Assembly: GCA_014138095.1 (NCBI GenBank)
Contig: JACGXE010000002.1
Location: 434,001 to 498,000 of the forward strand
Direction of reading: 5' to 3'
Source of the DNA: Ochrobactrum sp. RH2CCR150
GTDB lineage: Bacteria; Pseudomonadota; Alphaproteobacteria; Rhizobiales; Rhizobiaceae
DNA length: 64,000 nt
The translations under genes were made by a program, and so were the position numbers. Below, in pieces: positions 8,788-17,062 of this stretch (positions are counted from its first letter, which is position 1; each line of letters starts with the position of its first letter). The notes beneath the pieces are model-generated. The model was given only the letters and a program-made list of their open reading frames with translations, was not told where the DNA came from and searched no databases.

Positions 8788-10281
8788 ATGGCTTATTTTC
8801 TCACCGCCGACGGAGGAACGGAAAGTATCCGGGCGCGGGTTTACGACTTGTCGGGCACTTGCCTTGCAAGTGCGGCAGTTTCCTATGAGACGAAGTTTTC
8901 CAGCGGCGCGCGCGCGGAGCAAAATCCGGAAGACTGGTGGTCATGCTTCGTCCAGGCCGCACGTAAGGCGATAGCGGAATCGGCTATCGACCCATCGGCA
9001 ATTGAAGCGATCACGTTGGCGACGACCAGTTGCACTGTCGTGGCTCTGGACGCTGACGGCAAGCCGCTGCGTCCGTCGATCATCTGGATGGATGTTCGTG
9101 CAAGCGCCGAGGCGGATGCCGTGCTTGCCACTGGCGATCAGGCCTTGCAGGCCAATGGCGGCGGGCGAGGGCCCGTTTCAGCGGAATGGATGATCCCGAA
9201 GGCGCTGTGGATCGCACGCAATGAGCCGGAAATCTTCGAGAAGGCAGATACAATCTGCGAATATCAGGATTTCATGACTCTGCGCCTGACCGGTGAAAAG
9301 GCTGCGAGCCTCAACAACGTCTCGCTTCGCTGGCACTATTCGACGGACCGCGGCGGCTTTCCGGTCACACTTCTGGAGAAACTTGGCCTCGGCGCTCTGT
9401 TGCAAAAATGGCCGTCCCGCGTGGCCGCCCCCGGGGAGGTTATCGGTGGGCTTTGCGCATCGGCTGCTTTCGCACTTGGCCTTTCGCAGAGCGTAAAAGT
9501 TGTGCAGGGCGGAGCCGATGCGCTCATCGGCATAATCGGCCTTGGCGTTGCCAAGCCGGGTCAGCTTGCACTGATAACCGGTTCATCTCACTTGCAATTT
9601 GGTGTTGCAGACAAGCCTCTGCATGCGCCGGGCATTTGGGGCAGCTATCCCAACATGGTCTATCCGGACCGCTATATTATCGAAGGCGGTCAGACTTCCA
9701 CCGGTTCGATCATCGCATGGCTTGGGCGCATAATGAACGGCACTATGGATATGGAAGCGTTGAATGCCAAGGCGGCGGCGCTGGAGCCGGGCGCCGAGGG
9801 ACTTCTGGTGCAGGATCATTTTCAGGGCAACCGCACGCCCTATACCGATGCCTTGTCTCGCGGCGCAATTGTCGGTCTGACGTTGGCACACGAACCACAT
9901 CATATCTTCCGCGCGATCATGGAAGGCATCAGTTTCGGTACGCGCGCCATTCTCGATGCCATGGCTGATGCTGGATATCGCGGACAGGAAATCACCGTTG
10001 GGGGCGGGGCCAGTGCATCGCCGCTCTGGCTGCAAATCCACGCCGATACGGCTGGACTGCCGGTCTGCGTGCCGCAATCGCGCGATGCGCCTTCTGTCGG
10101 TGCTGCGGTTCTCGCTGCGCATGGGGCTGGCCATTTCGCAAGCATTGATGACGGCATTGCCGCGATGGTGAGGCCGGGCAAGCGCATCGAACCACGCCCG
10201 CGCGAGACCGCACTCTACAATGAAATCTATCAGCAATACCGTGCGCTCTATCCGGCGCTGAAGGCGGTTCAGGCTGCCTGA
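8788..10281 (+). CDS. FGGY-family carbohydrate kinase
   Basis: 497 residues, standard length. N-terminal FGGY domain begins YFLTADGGTESIRARVYD (phosphate-1 motif), with ATTSCTVVALD and IIWMDVRA; C-terminal domain has ALITGSSHLQFG, GGQTSTGSIIAWL and the adenosine motif ITVGGGASASPLW. It should phosphorylate a polyol, ketose or related sugar taken up by the operon's transporter. A GGGAGG lies 8 bp upstream of the ATG. FGGY substrates cannot be read from motifs with confidence; xylulose, erythritol, ribulose, 1-deoxyketose and autoinducer-2 kinases all share this fold. Confidence 0.9.
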   Translation: MAYFLTADGGTESIRARVYDLSGTCLASAAVSYETKFSSGARAEQNPEDWWSCFVQAARKAIAESAIDPSAIEAITLATTSCTVVALDADGKPLRPSIIWMDVRASAEADAVLATGDQALQANGGGRGPVSAEWMIPKALWIARNEPEIFEKADTICEYQDFMTLRLTGEKAASLNNVSLRWHYSTDRGGFPVTLLEKLGLGALLQKWPSRVAAPGEVIGGLCASAAFALGLSQSVKVVQGGADALIGIIGLGVAKPGQLALITGSSHLQFGVADKPLHAPGIWGSYPNMVYPDRYIIEGGQTSTGSIIAWLGRIMNGTMDMEALNAKAAALEPGAEGLLVQDHFQGNRTPYTDALSRGAIVGLTLAHEPHHIFRAIMEGISFGTRAILDAMADAGYRGQEITVGGGASASPLWLQIHADTAGLPVCVPQSRDAPSVGAAVLAAHGAGHFASIDDGIAAMVRPGKRIEPRPRETALYNEIYQQYRALYPALKAVQAA

Positions 10282-10303
10282 GGCATTGTTGCGGGAGGAC
10301 GAA

Positions 10304-11074
10304 ATGCTCAAGGATTTTCAACTGACCGGTAAGCGAGCTGTCATAACCGGCGGCGCAAAGGGTATCGGGCGAGCCATTGCCGAGCTTTTCGTTGAAGCCG
10401 GCGCGACGGTCATCATCACGGATCGCGATGAAGCGGCGGGCAAGCAGACTGTTGCGGAGCTCAATGCGCTCCGACCTTCATCTGCAAGCCTCTACAATCT
10501 GGATGTAACGGATCGTGACGCAGCGGAGCGAACAGCCGAAGCGATTGCTACCGAGGTCGGTGTTCCCGACATTCTGGTCAACAATGCGGGCATTGTTCGT
10601 AACGGCCCGGCCAGTGAAACGTCTGAAGCAGACTGGCGCGCCGTGATCGACGTCAATCTTAACGGCGTCTTCTATTGTGCGCAGGCCTTTGGCAAACGCA
10701 TGGCTGATGTGGGGCGCGGTGCCATCGTCAATATCTCTTCCATGTGCGGCGAAATTGTCGTCTATCCGCAGCCGCAGGTTGCCTATAACGCAGCCAAGGC
10801 TGGGGTAAACCTCATCACCAAGTCTTTGGCTGTGGAATGGGCTAAGCAAGGCGTGAGGGTCAACGCAGTTGCGCCGGGTTACACCGCAACGGAACTTACA
10901 CTTGCTGGCCGCAGCAACGAAGAATGGTTTTCAACCTGGATGCGCATGACGCCACAGGGGCGGTTGGGAGAACCGCGAGAGATCGCAAATGCCGTTCTTT
11001 TTCTGGCGTCCGATGCCGCAAGTTTCGTGACGGGAACAGTACTTGCTGTAGACGGCGGTTACACCGCGCTTTGA
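10304..11074 (+). CDS. Short-chain dehydrogenase/reductase (first of two)
   Basis: 256 residues. Classical SDR: cofactor loop TGGAKGIGRAIA, structural NNAG, catalytic Ser region IVNISSMCG, and YxxxK as YNAAKAG. The Asp in ITDRDEA after beta2 suggests NAD preference. The ATG at 10304 is preferred over an upstream TTG because GGGAGG lies 5 bp in front of it. It probably interconverts a sugar alcohol and a ketose in the pathway of the cluster; the substrate is not evident. Confidence 0.9.
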   Translation: MLKDFQLTGKRAVITGGAKGIGRAIAELFVEAGATVIITDRDEAAGKQTVAELNALRPSSASLYNLDVTDRDAAERTAEAIATEVGVPDILVNNAGIVRNGPASETSEADWRAVIDVNLNGVFYCAQAFGKRMADVGRGAIVNISSMCGEIVVYPQPQVAYNAAKAGVNLITKSLAVEWAKQGVRVNAVAPGYTATELTLAGRSNEEWFSTWMRMTPQGRLGEPREIANAVLFLASDAASFVTGTVLAVDGGYTAL

Positions 11075-11089
11075 TTTTGGGAGAATGAG

Positions 11090-11845
11090 ATGACTGAACA
11101 GGCGAAAATTGCTCTGGTCACCGGCGCAAGTCGCGGTATTGGCCGAGCCATTGCTATTGGTATGGCCAAGCGCGGCTTCGATGTCGCGATCAACGATATC
11201 GAACGTCAAAAAGATGCGTTGCAGGAAGTGGCGCAGGAAATCGAGGCCACCGGTCGCCGCGCATTAATCGTCTATGCCGATGTGAGCAACAAGGCTGACG
11301 TCGAGGCGATGGTCAAGAAGACTGCTGATGCATTTGGTCGTATCGATGCGATCGTCAACAATGCCGGTATTCTGATCGCGGGCGATGTTGAGCACCTCAA
11401 GGAAGAGCACTGGGATAGTGTTCTTGATGTCAATGCGAAGGGAACGTTTCTCGTCGTTCAGGCTGTGCTGCCTTACATGAAGCAGCAGAAATACGGCCGC
11501 ATCGTCAATATCGCTTCCATTGGTGGCAAGCACGGCGCACCGGAACAGGCCCATTATTCCGCATCGAAGGCTGCCGTCATGGGCTTCACCCGCGTTCTGG
11601 CGCAGGAGGTAGGCATCTACGGGATTACAGCCAATTGCATCTGCCCGGGGATTATCCTGACCGATATGGGACGGGTCAATCTGGATGACGTAGCCGTGCG
11701 CCAGTCCTGGCAGGAAAAGACCGCCATGCGCCGCATCGGCGACCCGGAAGATGTTGTGGGACCGGTGGCATTTCTGGCTTCAGATGACGCTGGCTTTGTT
11801 ACGGGGCAAAGTCTCAACGTCGATGGCGGAATTGTGCTGAGCTAA
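11090..11845 (+). CDS. Short-chain dehydrogenase/reductase (second of two)
   Basis: 251 residues. SDR motifs: TGASRGIGRAIA, NNAGIL, IVNIASIGG and YSASKAAVMG, ending in GQSLNVDGGIVLS. The AINDIER segment again suggests NAD. It is 15 bp downstream of the first SDR and is the last gene of the operon, followed by a 15-bp-stem hairpin at 11867-11905. Two non-identical SDRs in one operon imply two oxidation steps or two epimeric substrates. Confidence 0.9.
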   Translation: MTEQAKIALVTGASRGIGRAIAIGMAKRGFDVAINDIERQKDALQEVAQEIEATGRRALIVYADVSNKADVEAMVKKTADAFGRIDAIVNNAGILIAGDVEHLKEEHWDSVLDVNAKGTFLVVQAVLPYMKQQKYGRIVNIASIGGKHGAPEQAHYSASKAAVMGFTRVLAQEVGIYGITANCICPGIILTDMGRVNLDDVAVRQSWQEKTAMRRIGDPEDVVGPVAFLASDDAGFVTGQSLNVDGGIVLS

Positions 11846-11866
11846 AAGTATAATAGCAATGATTTG

Positions 11867-11905
11867 GAGCGTCTTCGATCAAGCACTACCTGATCGAAGA
11901 CGCTC
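11867..11905. terminator. Perfect 15-bp hairpin between convergent genes
   Basis: GAGCGTCTTCGATCA at 11867-11881 and its exact complement at 11891-11905 enclose a 9-nt loop. It lies between the convergent second SDR and the RgpF-like gene and can act for either strand. There is no T-run, so it may be a repeat-type palindrome rather than a classical terminator. Confidence 0.6.
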
Positions 11906-11935
11906 GCTCCCAATTATCAGCGGTACAGATGGTGC

Positions 11936-13189
11936 TTAAAGCAGCCCATTGCGCAGTTTGAAGCCCCGGAGACCGCCAACATTGACGCTCCGACCGCGAT
12001 TGAGCAATTCGCGCATAATGGGTTCGCGCTGCTGCTCAGGCATATAGTCCAGAATGCGTGCACAGTCGTGCTCGTACAGGAGGCCGCGAAGAAGCAGATC
12101 GCGCTTGATCAGCGGGCTGCCCATGATTCTGTGAAACAATCCAAAGCCGTAGTGAACCTGACTGCCGTTCATGACAATCCCGATCATATGGTTGACCAGG
12201 ACTTCTTGTCTCACTTGTTCGCCGACAAGCCGTGCCCGGTCATCCGCAGGTGGCTTTTGGTTTACCCCTTGCATGGCCTTTGAATATTGGCTGATGGTTG
12301 GCGTCAGGCCAGCAGAGCTGATGTTCACTGGAGCTGCATTCCGCTTGGAGCGTTTGGACAGCATTTTTCCGGTATAAATCGCGCCCGCAAGAAGCGGTTG
12401 GAGTTCATAGCTGCGGAAAGCGCCATGCGGCAGATAGCGAAGGCTCGACACAATGTCCGGCATTGCCATTTTGTCGAGTCTGAGGGCCAGCTTATCGGTT
12501 GAGTAAAGCACATCCATGCTGTAGCCACAGCGCGCGAAACACTCTGATAAAGCAACTTCGCCCTTCCTGATGGCATGAGGCCTGATATCGTAAGGACGAT
12601 ATTGCGACCAGAAACGCTGCACGGAGGCGTCGCTAAACACTTTACCAGACACGCTAAAGGCATAGCTGCCAACATGATGGACGAATTCGTGATTCTCGTT
12701 GGTGCCGACGACGTCATACTTGCTGTCGACAAGCGAAGCGATCATGTCTCGAAGACCATCTCCGGGGACATACATGACGCTGTCATTAAAATAGAGCAGC
12801 CGCTGAGGCTTTAGACCTTCAGCATTCAATAACAGTGTAGCTGCGCGGTATGCGCCAAAATCACGGCCGATATTCTGCCGAACAAGAATGCGCTGAGCGC
12901 CGGACTTGATTGCATCATGCTCCGGCTGCGTCATTTTGCCATTACAGATGACAATGGTATTGATATTGTGATTGCGCAGTTCATTCAATAGATGCAGAAA
13001 ATCGGGTGTAACACCAAACTTGTTATACTTTACAACGACTGCATATAAATCCCCATTCGGCTGGCGAATTACTTCGTCAGCTAGGAAAGTCGGTTTTTTC
13101 TGCGCGAAAATATGTGGCAACTGAACAAGTTTGGCACTGCGTATATACGCGCGCGCAGCCAACCAGTTCATTGCTTTCCCAATGCCCAT
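11936..13189 (-). CDS. Rhamnan synthesis protein F (RgpF)-like glycan protein
   Basis: 417 residues. The central region matches the RgpF family: NIGRDFGAYRAATLLL, LLYFNDSVMYVPGDGL, YDVVGTNENHEFVHHVGSYA. Family members occur in clusters making rhamnose-containing or O-antigen polysaccharides and are thought to act as glycosyltransferases or in chain assembly. The start ATG at 13189 is preceded by a GGGGG stretch. It is divergent from the double methyltransferase gene. Base composition is more AT-rich than the flanking catabolic genes, typical of surface polysaccharide islands that move between strains. Confidence 0.75.
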   Translation of the reverse strand: MGIGKAMNWLAARAYIRSAKLVQLPHIFAQKKPTFLADEVIRQPNGDLYAVVVKYNKFGVTPDFLHLLNELRNHNINTIVICNGKMTQPEHDAIKSGAQRILVRQNIGRDFGAYRAATLLLNAEGLKPQRLLYFNDSVMYVPGDGLRDMIASLVDSKYDVVGTNENHEFVHHVGSYAFSVSGKVFSDASVQRFWSQYRPYDIRPHAIRKGEVALSECFARCGYSMDVLYSTDKLALRLDKMAMPDIVSSLRYLPHGAFRSYELQPLLAGAIYTGKMLSKRSKRNAAPVNISSAGLTPTISQYSKAMQGVNQKPPADDRARLVGEQVRQEVLVNHMIGIVMNGSQVHYGFGLFHRIMGSPLIKRDLLLRGLLYEHDCARILDYMPEQQREPIMRELLNRGRSVNVGGLRGFKLRNGLL

Positions 13190-13295
13190 TCTTGCCCCCT
13201 CGGCCCAATTTCTTTGTGAATAACACTTGGCCTCGCTAAAAGAAATGGTCCTAATGAGATATTCAAAAAGAACTATTTAAAGGGGCGGATAATCA

Positions 13296-14936
13296 ATGGA
13301 CTTTCGTGGCTTGATAAGAAATGAAGTGGGAAAAAATGCGCGCGGCATAGAAATAGGTGCGTCTTATGCTCCGATTTTACCAAAAAGAGACGGGTTCAAG
13401 ACGCTTGTTATCGATCATACCGATACGCAATCCCTGCGTCTCAAGTATAACAATATCGGCGTCGATACTTCCAGGTTGGAGGCCGTCGATGCGATTGACG
13501 ATGGCGGCGAGTTCAGCGAACTTGATCTAGCCGGGGAAGGGTTCGATTTTATCGTTGCAAGCCACGTTTTCGAACACCTGACCGATCCGATCCATTTTCT
13601 TCAGCGTTGTGAAAGGGCGCTCAAGCCGGGCGGTAAAGTTTATCTTCTCCTGCCCGACCGGCGCTATACTTTTGATTATCTGCGCCCGAGCACCACTGCG
13701 GGGCATATGCTTGCGGCATATCTTGCGGAACAGAAACGACACGGAACGGCAGCTCTTTTTGATCACCACGCGTCACACGCAACGCGTGGAGGTATACAGG
13801 TCTGGATGGAAGGGCATAAGGGTGACTTCGCTTTTGCAGGCGTGCCATCATCGGGCTATGCAAGCGCGACAAGCAAAAACGACGAGTATGTTGATTGTCA
13901 TGCTTGGGTCTTCACGCCTTCGAGTTTCCGCCTTGCAATGCAGGATTTATACAGTGCAGGCGTTCTGGGGCTTAAAGAAGAGCTGTTTTACCCGAGCTTT
14001 GGGTGCGAGTTCTTTGTGGTGATGAGCCGCAATACGCCTGTGACGGCACAGCCCGACAGACTGACCCTTGCACTGAATGCGATTACCGAAGCGGGGCCTG
14101 AGACGCCCGGATCGGTGCCAGCGACTGGTCCGCAAGTACCCATTACCCCGGGCTATGAGAGCGCAGCGCCTTCGGCGCAAAATGCCATCAATATATTCAA
14201 AGATGGATGGGTATCAGCATTTCCTTCAGAAGCAGGATTACAGGCGGGTAGCAGTTCTTTGTTCGCAGATGCCAGAATCCTCTGGCTCACAGAGCAGTTG
14301 AAAGGTTGGTTTGAAGGGCAAGATGTCCTTGAACTGGGTCCTCTGGAAGGCGCTCATACTGCGACGTTGCTCTCAGAAAGGGCTGCATCCGTGACAGCCA
14401 TAGAGGCAAAACGAGATGCCTATCTTCGCTGCCTGGTAACAAAAGAGGTCCTGCAGCTGAAAGGCGCATCCTTCCTGCTGGGCAATTTCCTGCCCTATCT
14501 GGAAGAGGTGGACAGACAATGGCCGCTGATTGTGGCCAGCGGCGTGCTTTATCACATGTCAGATCCTGTCCGCGCGCTTGAACTTCTCTCCAGACGCACG
14601 GACCGGCTGTACCTGTGGACCCATGTTGTCGACCCGGCTGCGCTGCGTCCCGGCGATCCGCGGCTCGCAGCCTTTGGCGAAACCGAAATACGCGATTGGA
14701 ACGGGCGTCCAATCAAGCTCCATAAGCGGCCTTATCTGGAACACAAGGAAAAGACCTTTTGCGGCGGCATGGAGCCCGAACCCCGTTGGATTGACCGTGA
14801 AGATTTGCTGTGGCTTCTGAAGCAACTCGGCTTCGATGAGATCACCATCGGCCATGACACACCCAATGCCGAGCATGGCCCATCCTTGTCGATTCTGGCC
14901 ATGCGTTCGAGATCAGGTGTACAAAACCACTCTTAA
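13296..14936 (+). CDS. Protein with two class I SAM-methyltransferase domains
   Basis: 546 residues. Domain 1 (about 1-235): motif I GIEIGASYAP, acidic VIDHTD, post-motif FDFIVASHVFEHLTDP and ALKPGGKVYLLLPDRR. Domain 2 (about 320-540): motif I DVLELGPLEGAHTATL, acidic VTAIEAK, and LIVASGVLYHMSDPVRALE. A Pro/Ala/Thr-rich linker around 260-290 separates them. Likely acts on a cell-surface glycan or its nucleotide-sugar precursor, given the RgpF-like neighbour, but the acceptor is unknown. Two complete domains in one chain could methylate two positions or one could be regulatory. Confidence 0.8.
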   Translation: MDFRGLIRNEVGKNARGIEIGASYAPILPKRDGFKTLVIDHTDTQSLRLKYNNIGVDTSRLEAVDAIDDGGEFSELDLAGEGFDFIVASHVFEHLTDPIHFLQRCERALKPGGKVYLLLPDRRYTFDYLRPSTTAGHMLAAYLAEQKRHGTAALFDHHASHATRGGIQVWMEGHKGDFAFAGVPSSGYASATSKNDEYVDCHAWVFTPSSFRLAMQDLYSAGVLGLKEELFYPSFGCEFFVVMSRNTPVTAQPDRLTLALNAITEAGPETPGSVPATGPQVPITPGYESAAPSAQNAINIFKDGWVSAFPSEAGLQAGSSSLFADARILWLTEQLKGWFEGQDVLELGPLEGAHTATLLSERAASVTAIEAKRDAYLRCLVTKEVLQLKGASFLLGNFLPYLEEVDRQWPLIVASGVLYHMSDPVRALELLSRRTDRLYLWTHVVDPAALRPGDPRLAAFGETEIRDWNGRPIKLHKRPYLEHKEKTFCGGMEPEPRWIDREDLLWLLKQLGFDEITIGHDTPNAEHGPSLSILAMRSRSGVQNHS

Positions 14937-14949
14937 AATATGAAACCGA

Positions 14950-15924
14950 TCACATCGGATAAAGGTCATCGCCGAGAGCGGAAAGCGAAACGGGCCAATC
15001 CAGGTTCGTTTCGCCTGTCTTTTTGAAAAGAACCGCCGACATCAAAGCGCCGGTATAATATTCACCGAAGCTTGTCGCCAGATTGTGAACTTTGGCCACG
15101 ATATAGGCTTCACAACCGTCCACGGCTTTGATGATTTCAAAACCTGTTGCCCGGTTGAGCAGCGCTTTCCACGAATGACGGGAGAAACGGAAGTAATCGC
15201 AGGGCTCTTCGTGCAGCGGCCATGTCTGCGGCGCGAGTATAATGCCAATTGCATCCTGCTTCATTACCCGGTTCATCTCAATGGCCGCTTTCCATGGCAT
15301 CAGCAGATGTTCAAACACCGCGAATGACATGACAGCGTCGAACTGATTTCTGGGCAGAAAGCTGCTTGCTTCGTGGGCATCGCCAACGACGTCGACATTC
15401 TCCCCTTCCAGAATGTCAAAGCCGGTATACTGCCAGCTGGTGGGCAGGCGATCACGCCACATGGCGCCGGTTCGGTTGCGGGAACCAATTTCGAGCATAT
15501 GCCCGTTTGAACGGTGGTGAATCTCATCGAAAAAGCGGTTGGTCAGCGCCAATACTGGATCATTCGGATCTGCTGCGGAAAGCGGCTGTTCCATTCGGGC
15601 GCCGCCTGCGAGGCAGACTTCTATCGAAGCATTCAGCATTTGCGCAGTTTCGAGGCCGGTAAAAACGCGCTCATCGAAACGACAGGCGGCTGCGGCGCGT
15701 CCGTATATGCGACTGAGGTCCGGGCTTGGTAGACTATGTTGCGAGATTGGTAATTCACGTCCATCGGGTAGTTTGAGATTCAAACTGAGAACTTTATTGT
15801 TTTCGGCAATGACAAAGCCGGAAAGGTGTATTGCACCCTGAAAGCAGGAATTTCGTTCCACGATACAATGGGGTGCGCCGCCAAGGTTTTTCGGCCGCAA
15901 GTGAATTGCCGGATCAAGTGTCAT
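14950..15924 (-). CDS. Class I SAM-dependent methyltransferase with extra N-terminal domain
   Basis: 324 residues. The methyltransferase fold begins near residue 140: motif I MLEIGSRNRTG, acidic GFDILEGENVDVVGDA, FDAVMSFAVFEHLLMPW, then IILAPQTWPLHEEPCDYFRF, typical of methyltransferase_11 proteins in polysaccharide clusters. Residues 1-120 form a separate beta-rich segment of unknown family. The gene converges with the double methyltransferase (13 bp between stops). No clear ribosome site precedes the ATG at 15924, so the start is less certain. Confidence 0.75.
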   Translation of the reverse strand: MTLDPAIHLRPKNLGGAPHCIVERNSCFQGAIHLSGFVIAENNKVLSLNLKLPDGRELPISQHSLPSPDLSRIYGRAAAACRFDERVFTGLETAQMLNASIEVCLAGGARMEQPLSAADPNDPVLALTNRFFDEIHHRSNGHMLEIGSRNRTGAMWRDRLPTSWQYTGFDILEGENVDVVGDAHEASSFLPRNQFDAVMSFAVFEHLLMPWKAAIEMNRVMKQDAIGIILAPQTWPLHEEPCDYFRFSRHSWKALLNRATGFEIIKAVDGCEAYIVAKVHNLATSFGEYYTGALMSAVLFKKTGETNLDWPVSLSALGDDLYPM

Positions 15925-16174
15925 GATGAATGTGTCTGCTTGTACTGTTTGCTGATTGATGCGGTAGCTGGTGTTCGCCTAGCGGGATTCATATCCAGCG
16001 CTCGTGATAGGAAAGTTCACCAGTACCAGAGCTAAAACTAAATCCGCAGTCAGCAGATAATCCAAATCGCGCATTTCCTCGCCCCCAACGATTCCATGCG
16101 TTAGATTGCTGTTCTGTCTTGGGTTTTGTCAATTGCTTAAAGCCAATATGAAGCGCAGACAATCGCTGTCTTTG
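15925..16174. other. Intergenic stretch without a recognisable gene
   Basis: Between the methyltransferase start and the DUF2171 terminator there is no frame with good codon use or a ribosome site. It should hold the promoter of the leftward methyltransferase. Confidence 0.4.
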
Positions 16175-16199
16175 GCGCGGCAGTTGCTGACTGCCGCGC
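16175..16199 (-). terminator. GC-rich hairpin after the DUF2171 gene
   Basis: GCGCGGCAGT (16175-16184) and ACTGCCGCGC (16190-16199) form a 10-bp stem with a 5-nt loop, 27 bp beyond the stop of the leftward small gene. It lacks a T-run. Confidence 0.5.
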
Positions 16200-16225
16200 G
16201 CCAGAATGTCATTGTTAAAGCGAGG

Positions 16226-16480
16226 TTACAGATCGACCGGGCGACCTGAGACCTCTTCTTCAAGCGTGATGGCCACATCTGCATTGGCTGAAAGCCGGAC
16301 CTTGTCACTTTCGATGTCGGCGACGAATCCAAGTTCGATGTAGTGATGATGGTCGCTATGTTGGCCGGAATTGTCGGTCTTCTTGAGCTTGATCCGGTCG
16401 CCCTCCAGCCGGTCCACCGTGCCGACATGCACGCCGTCTGCGCCGATCACTTCCATATTCTCGTGAATTCTATGCTGCAT
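16226..16480 (-). CDS. DUF2171 family small protein
   Basis: 84 residues from the ATG at 16480, which has GGAGG 8 bp upstream; an earlier in-frame ATG at 16525 lacks one. The sequence HENMEVIGADGVHVGTVD followed by GDRIKLKK and HHHYIELGFVADIE is the PRC-barrel-like DUF2171 pattern (a short beta-barrel domain). It is soluble and acidic with a His cluster. The family is common in Rhizobiales and often stress-linked, but no function is established. Confidence 0.85.
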   Translation of the reverse strand: MQHRIHENMEVIGADGVHVGTVDRLEGDRIKLKKTDNSGQHSDHHHYIELGFVADIESDKVRLSANADVAITLEEEVSGRPVDL

Positions 16481-16600
16481 AGGGATTTCCTCCGCTTGAG
16501 CTTCAGATGAATTCAACATCTGCAAATGGGATTGCCGTCTCTAACCTAGTGCGCGGTTGCTTCTTGGCCATGGCAATGAGTGAGGGAAATCCCGTTATGC

Positions 16601-16626
16601 AAAAAAAATCAGCCCGACGCGGGCTG
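16601..16626 (-). terminator. Rho-independent terminator of the 74-residue gene
   Basis: On the minus strand a CAGCCCG stem, CGT loop and CGGGCTG are followed by ATTTTTTTT. It lies 26 bp beyond the leftward gene ending at 16652 and upstream of the DUF2171 gene, so the two small genes are separate transcripts. Confidence 0.85.
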
Positions 16627-16651
16627 GGTAATTCGTGGGATGTTGATCCAG

Positions 16652-16876
16652 TTATTCGAACACGCGCGCGAGTTCAGAGGCGCGCTGTGCCGTTAATTCC
16701 GGATCGAAGTTGCTGTCTTCGAAGGTACGTATAACCACCCGTGCAAGCTGGTCTCTGTCATCATGAGTTGATGGAGACCGGCCCAAAAGCTCGCAACTAC
16801 GATTGTAAGCTTGTTGCAATAACGACAATTCTGTCTGGCTGAAGATGCCACGATAAGCTTCGCTTCGAAATGGCAT
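16652..16876 (-). CDS. Small conserved-type hypothetical protein (74 aa)
   Basis: 74 residues beginning MPFRSEAYRGIFSQTEL and ending ELARVFE. GAGGAGAAAG lies just upstream of the ATG and a strong terminator follows, which support it as a real gene. It is predicted all-helical and soluble (LLQQAYNRSCELLG, RDQLARVVIRTFED). The pattern resembles the short rhizobial proteins found as single genes near stress loci, but I cannot name a function. Confidence 0.75.
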   Translation of the reverse strand: MPFRSEAYRGIFSQTELSLLQQAYNRSCELLGRSPSTHDDRDQLARVVIRTFEDSNFDPELTAQRASELARVFE

Positions 16877-16992
16877 TGGCTTTCTCCTCTGTTGATATCA
16901 GAGCGCCAAATAATGCGGACCAGCAAGGAACATTACCGTGAACTGGATATTGCTATTTGGAGAATTGCGTATGTCCAGCTCCTGGATTCCTC

Positions 16993-17062
16993 GGCAACGA
17001 CAGCTACGGTTTCGGGTCTGGGTCGTTGCTGTTAGGTTCGAGGGTCGGATTCCGATCGAACC
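16993..17062. other. Pair of hairpins behind the ALDH remnant
   Basis: GCAACGAC (16993-17000) pairs with GTCGTTGC (17021-17028), and AGGTTCGA (17033-17040) with TCGAACCT (17055-17062), the latter containing an inner TCGG/CCGA stem. The second ends exactly at the stop of the decayed aldehyde dehydrogenase, so it is probably that gene's old terminator. Confidence 0.45.

Noticed and set aside
17033..17062. tRNA-like stem-loop with a GGTTCGA arm
   Set aside because: GGTTCGA resembles a T-arm, but there is no acceptor stem, anticodon arm or other tRNA element around it; it is a simple hairpin.
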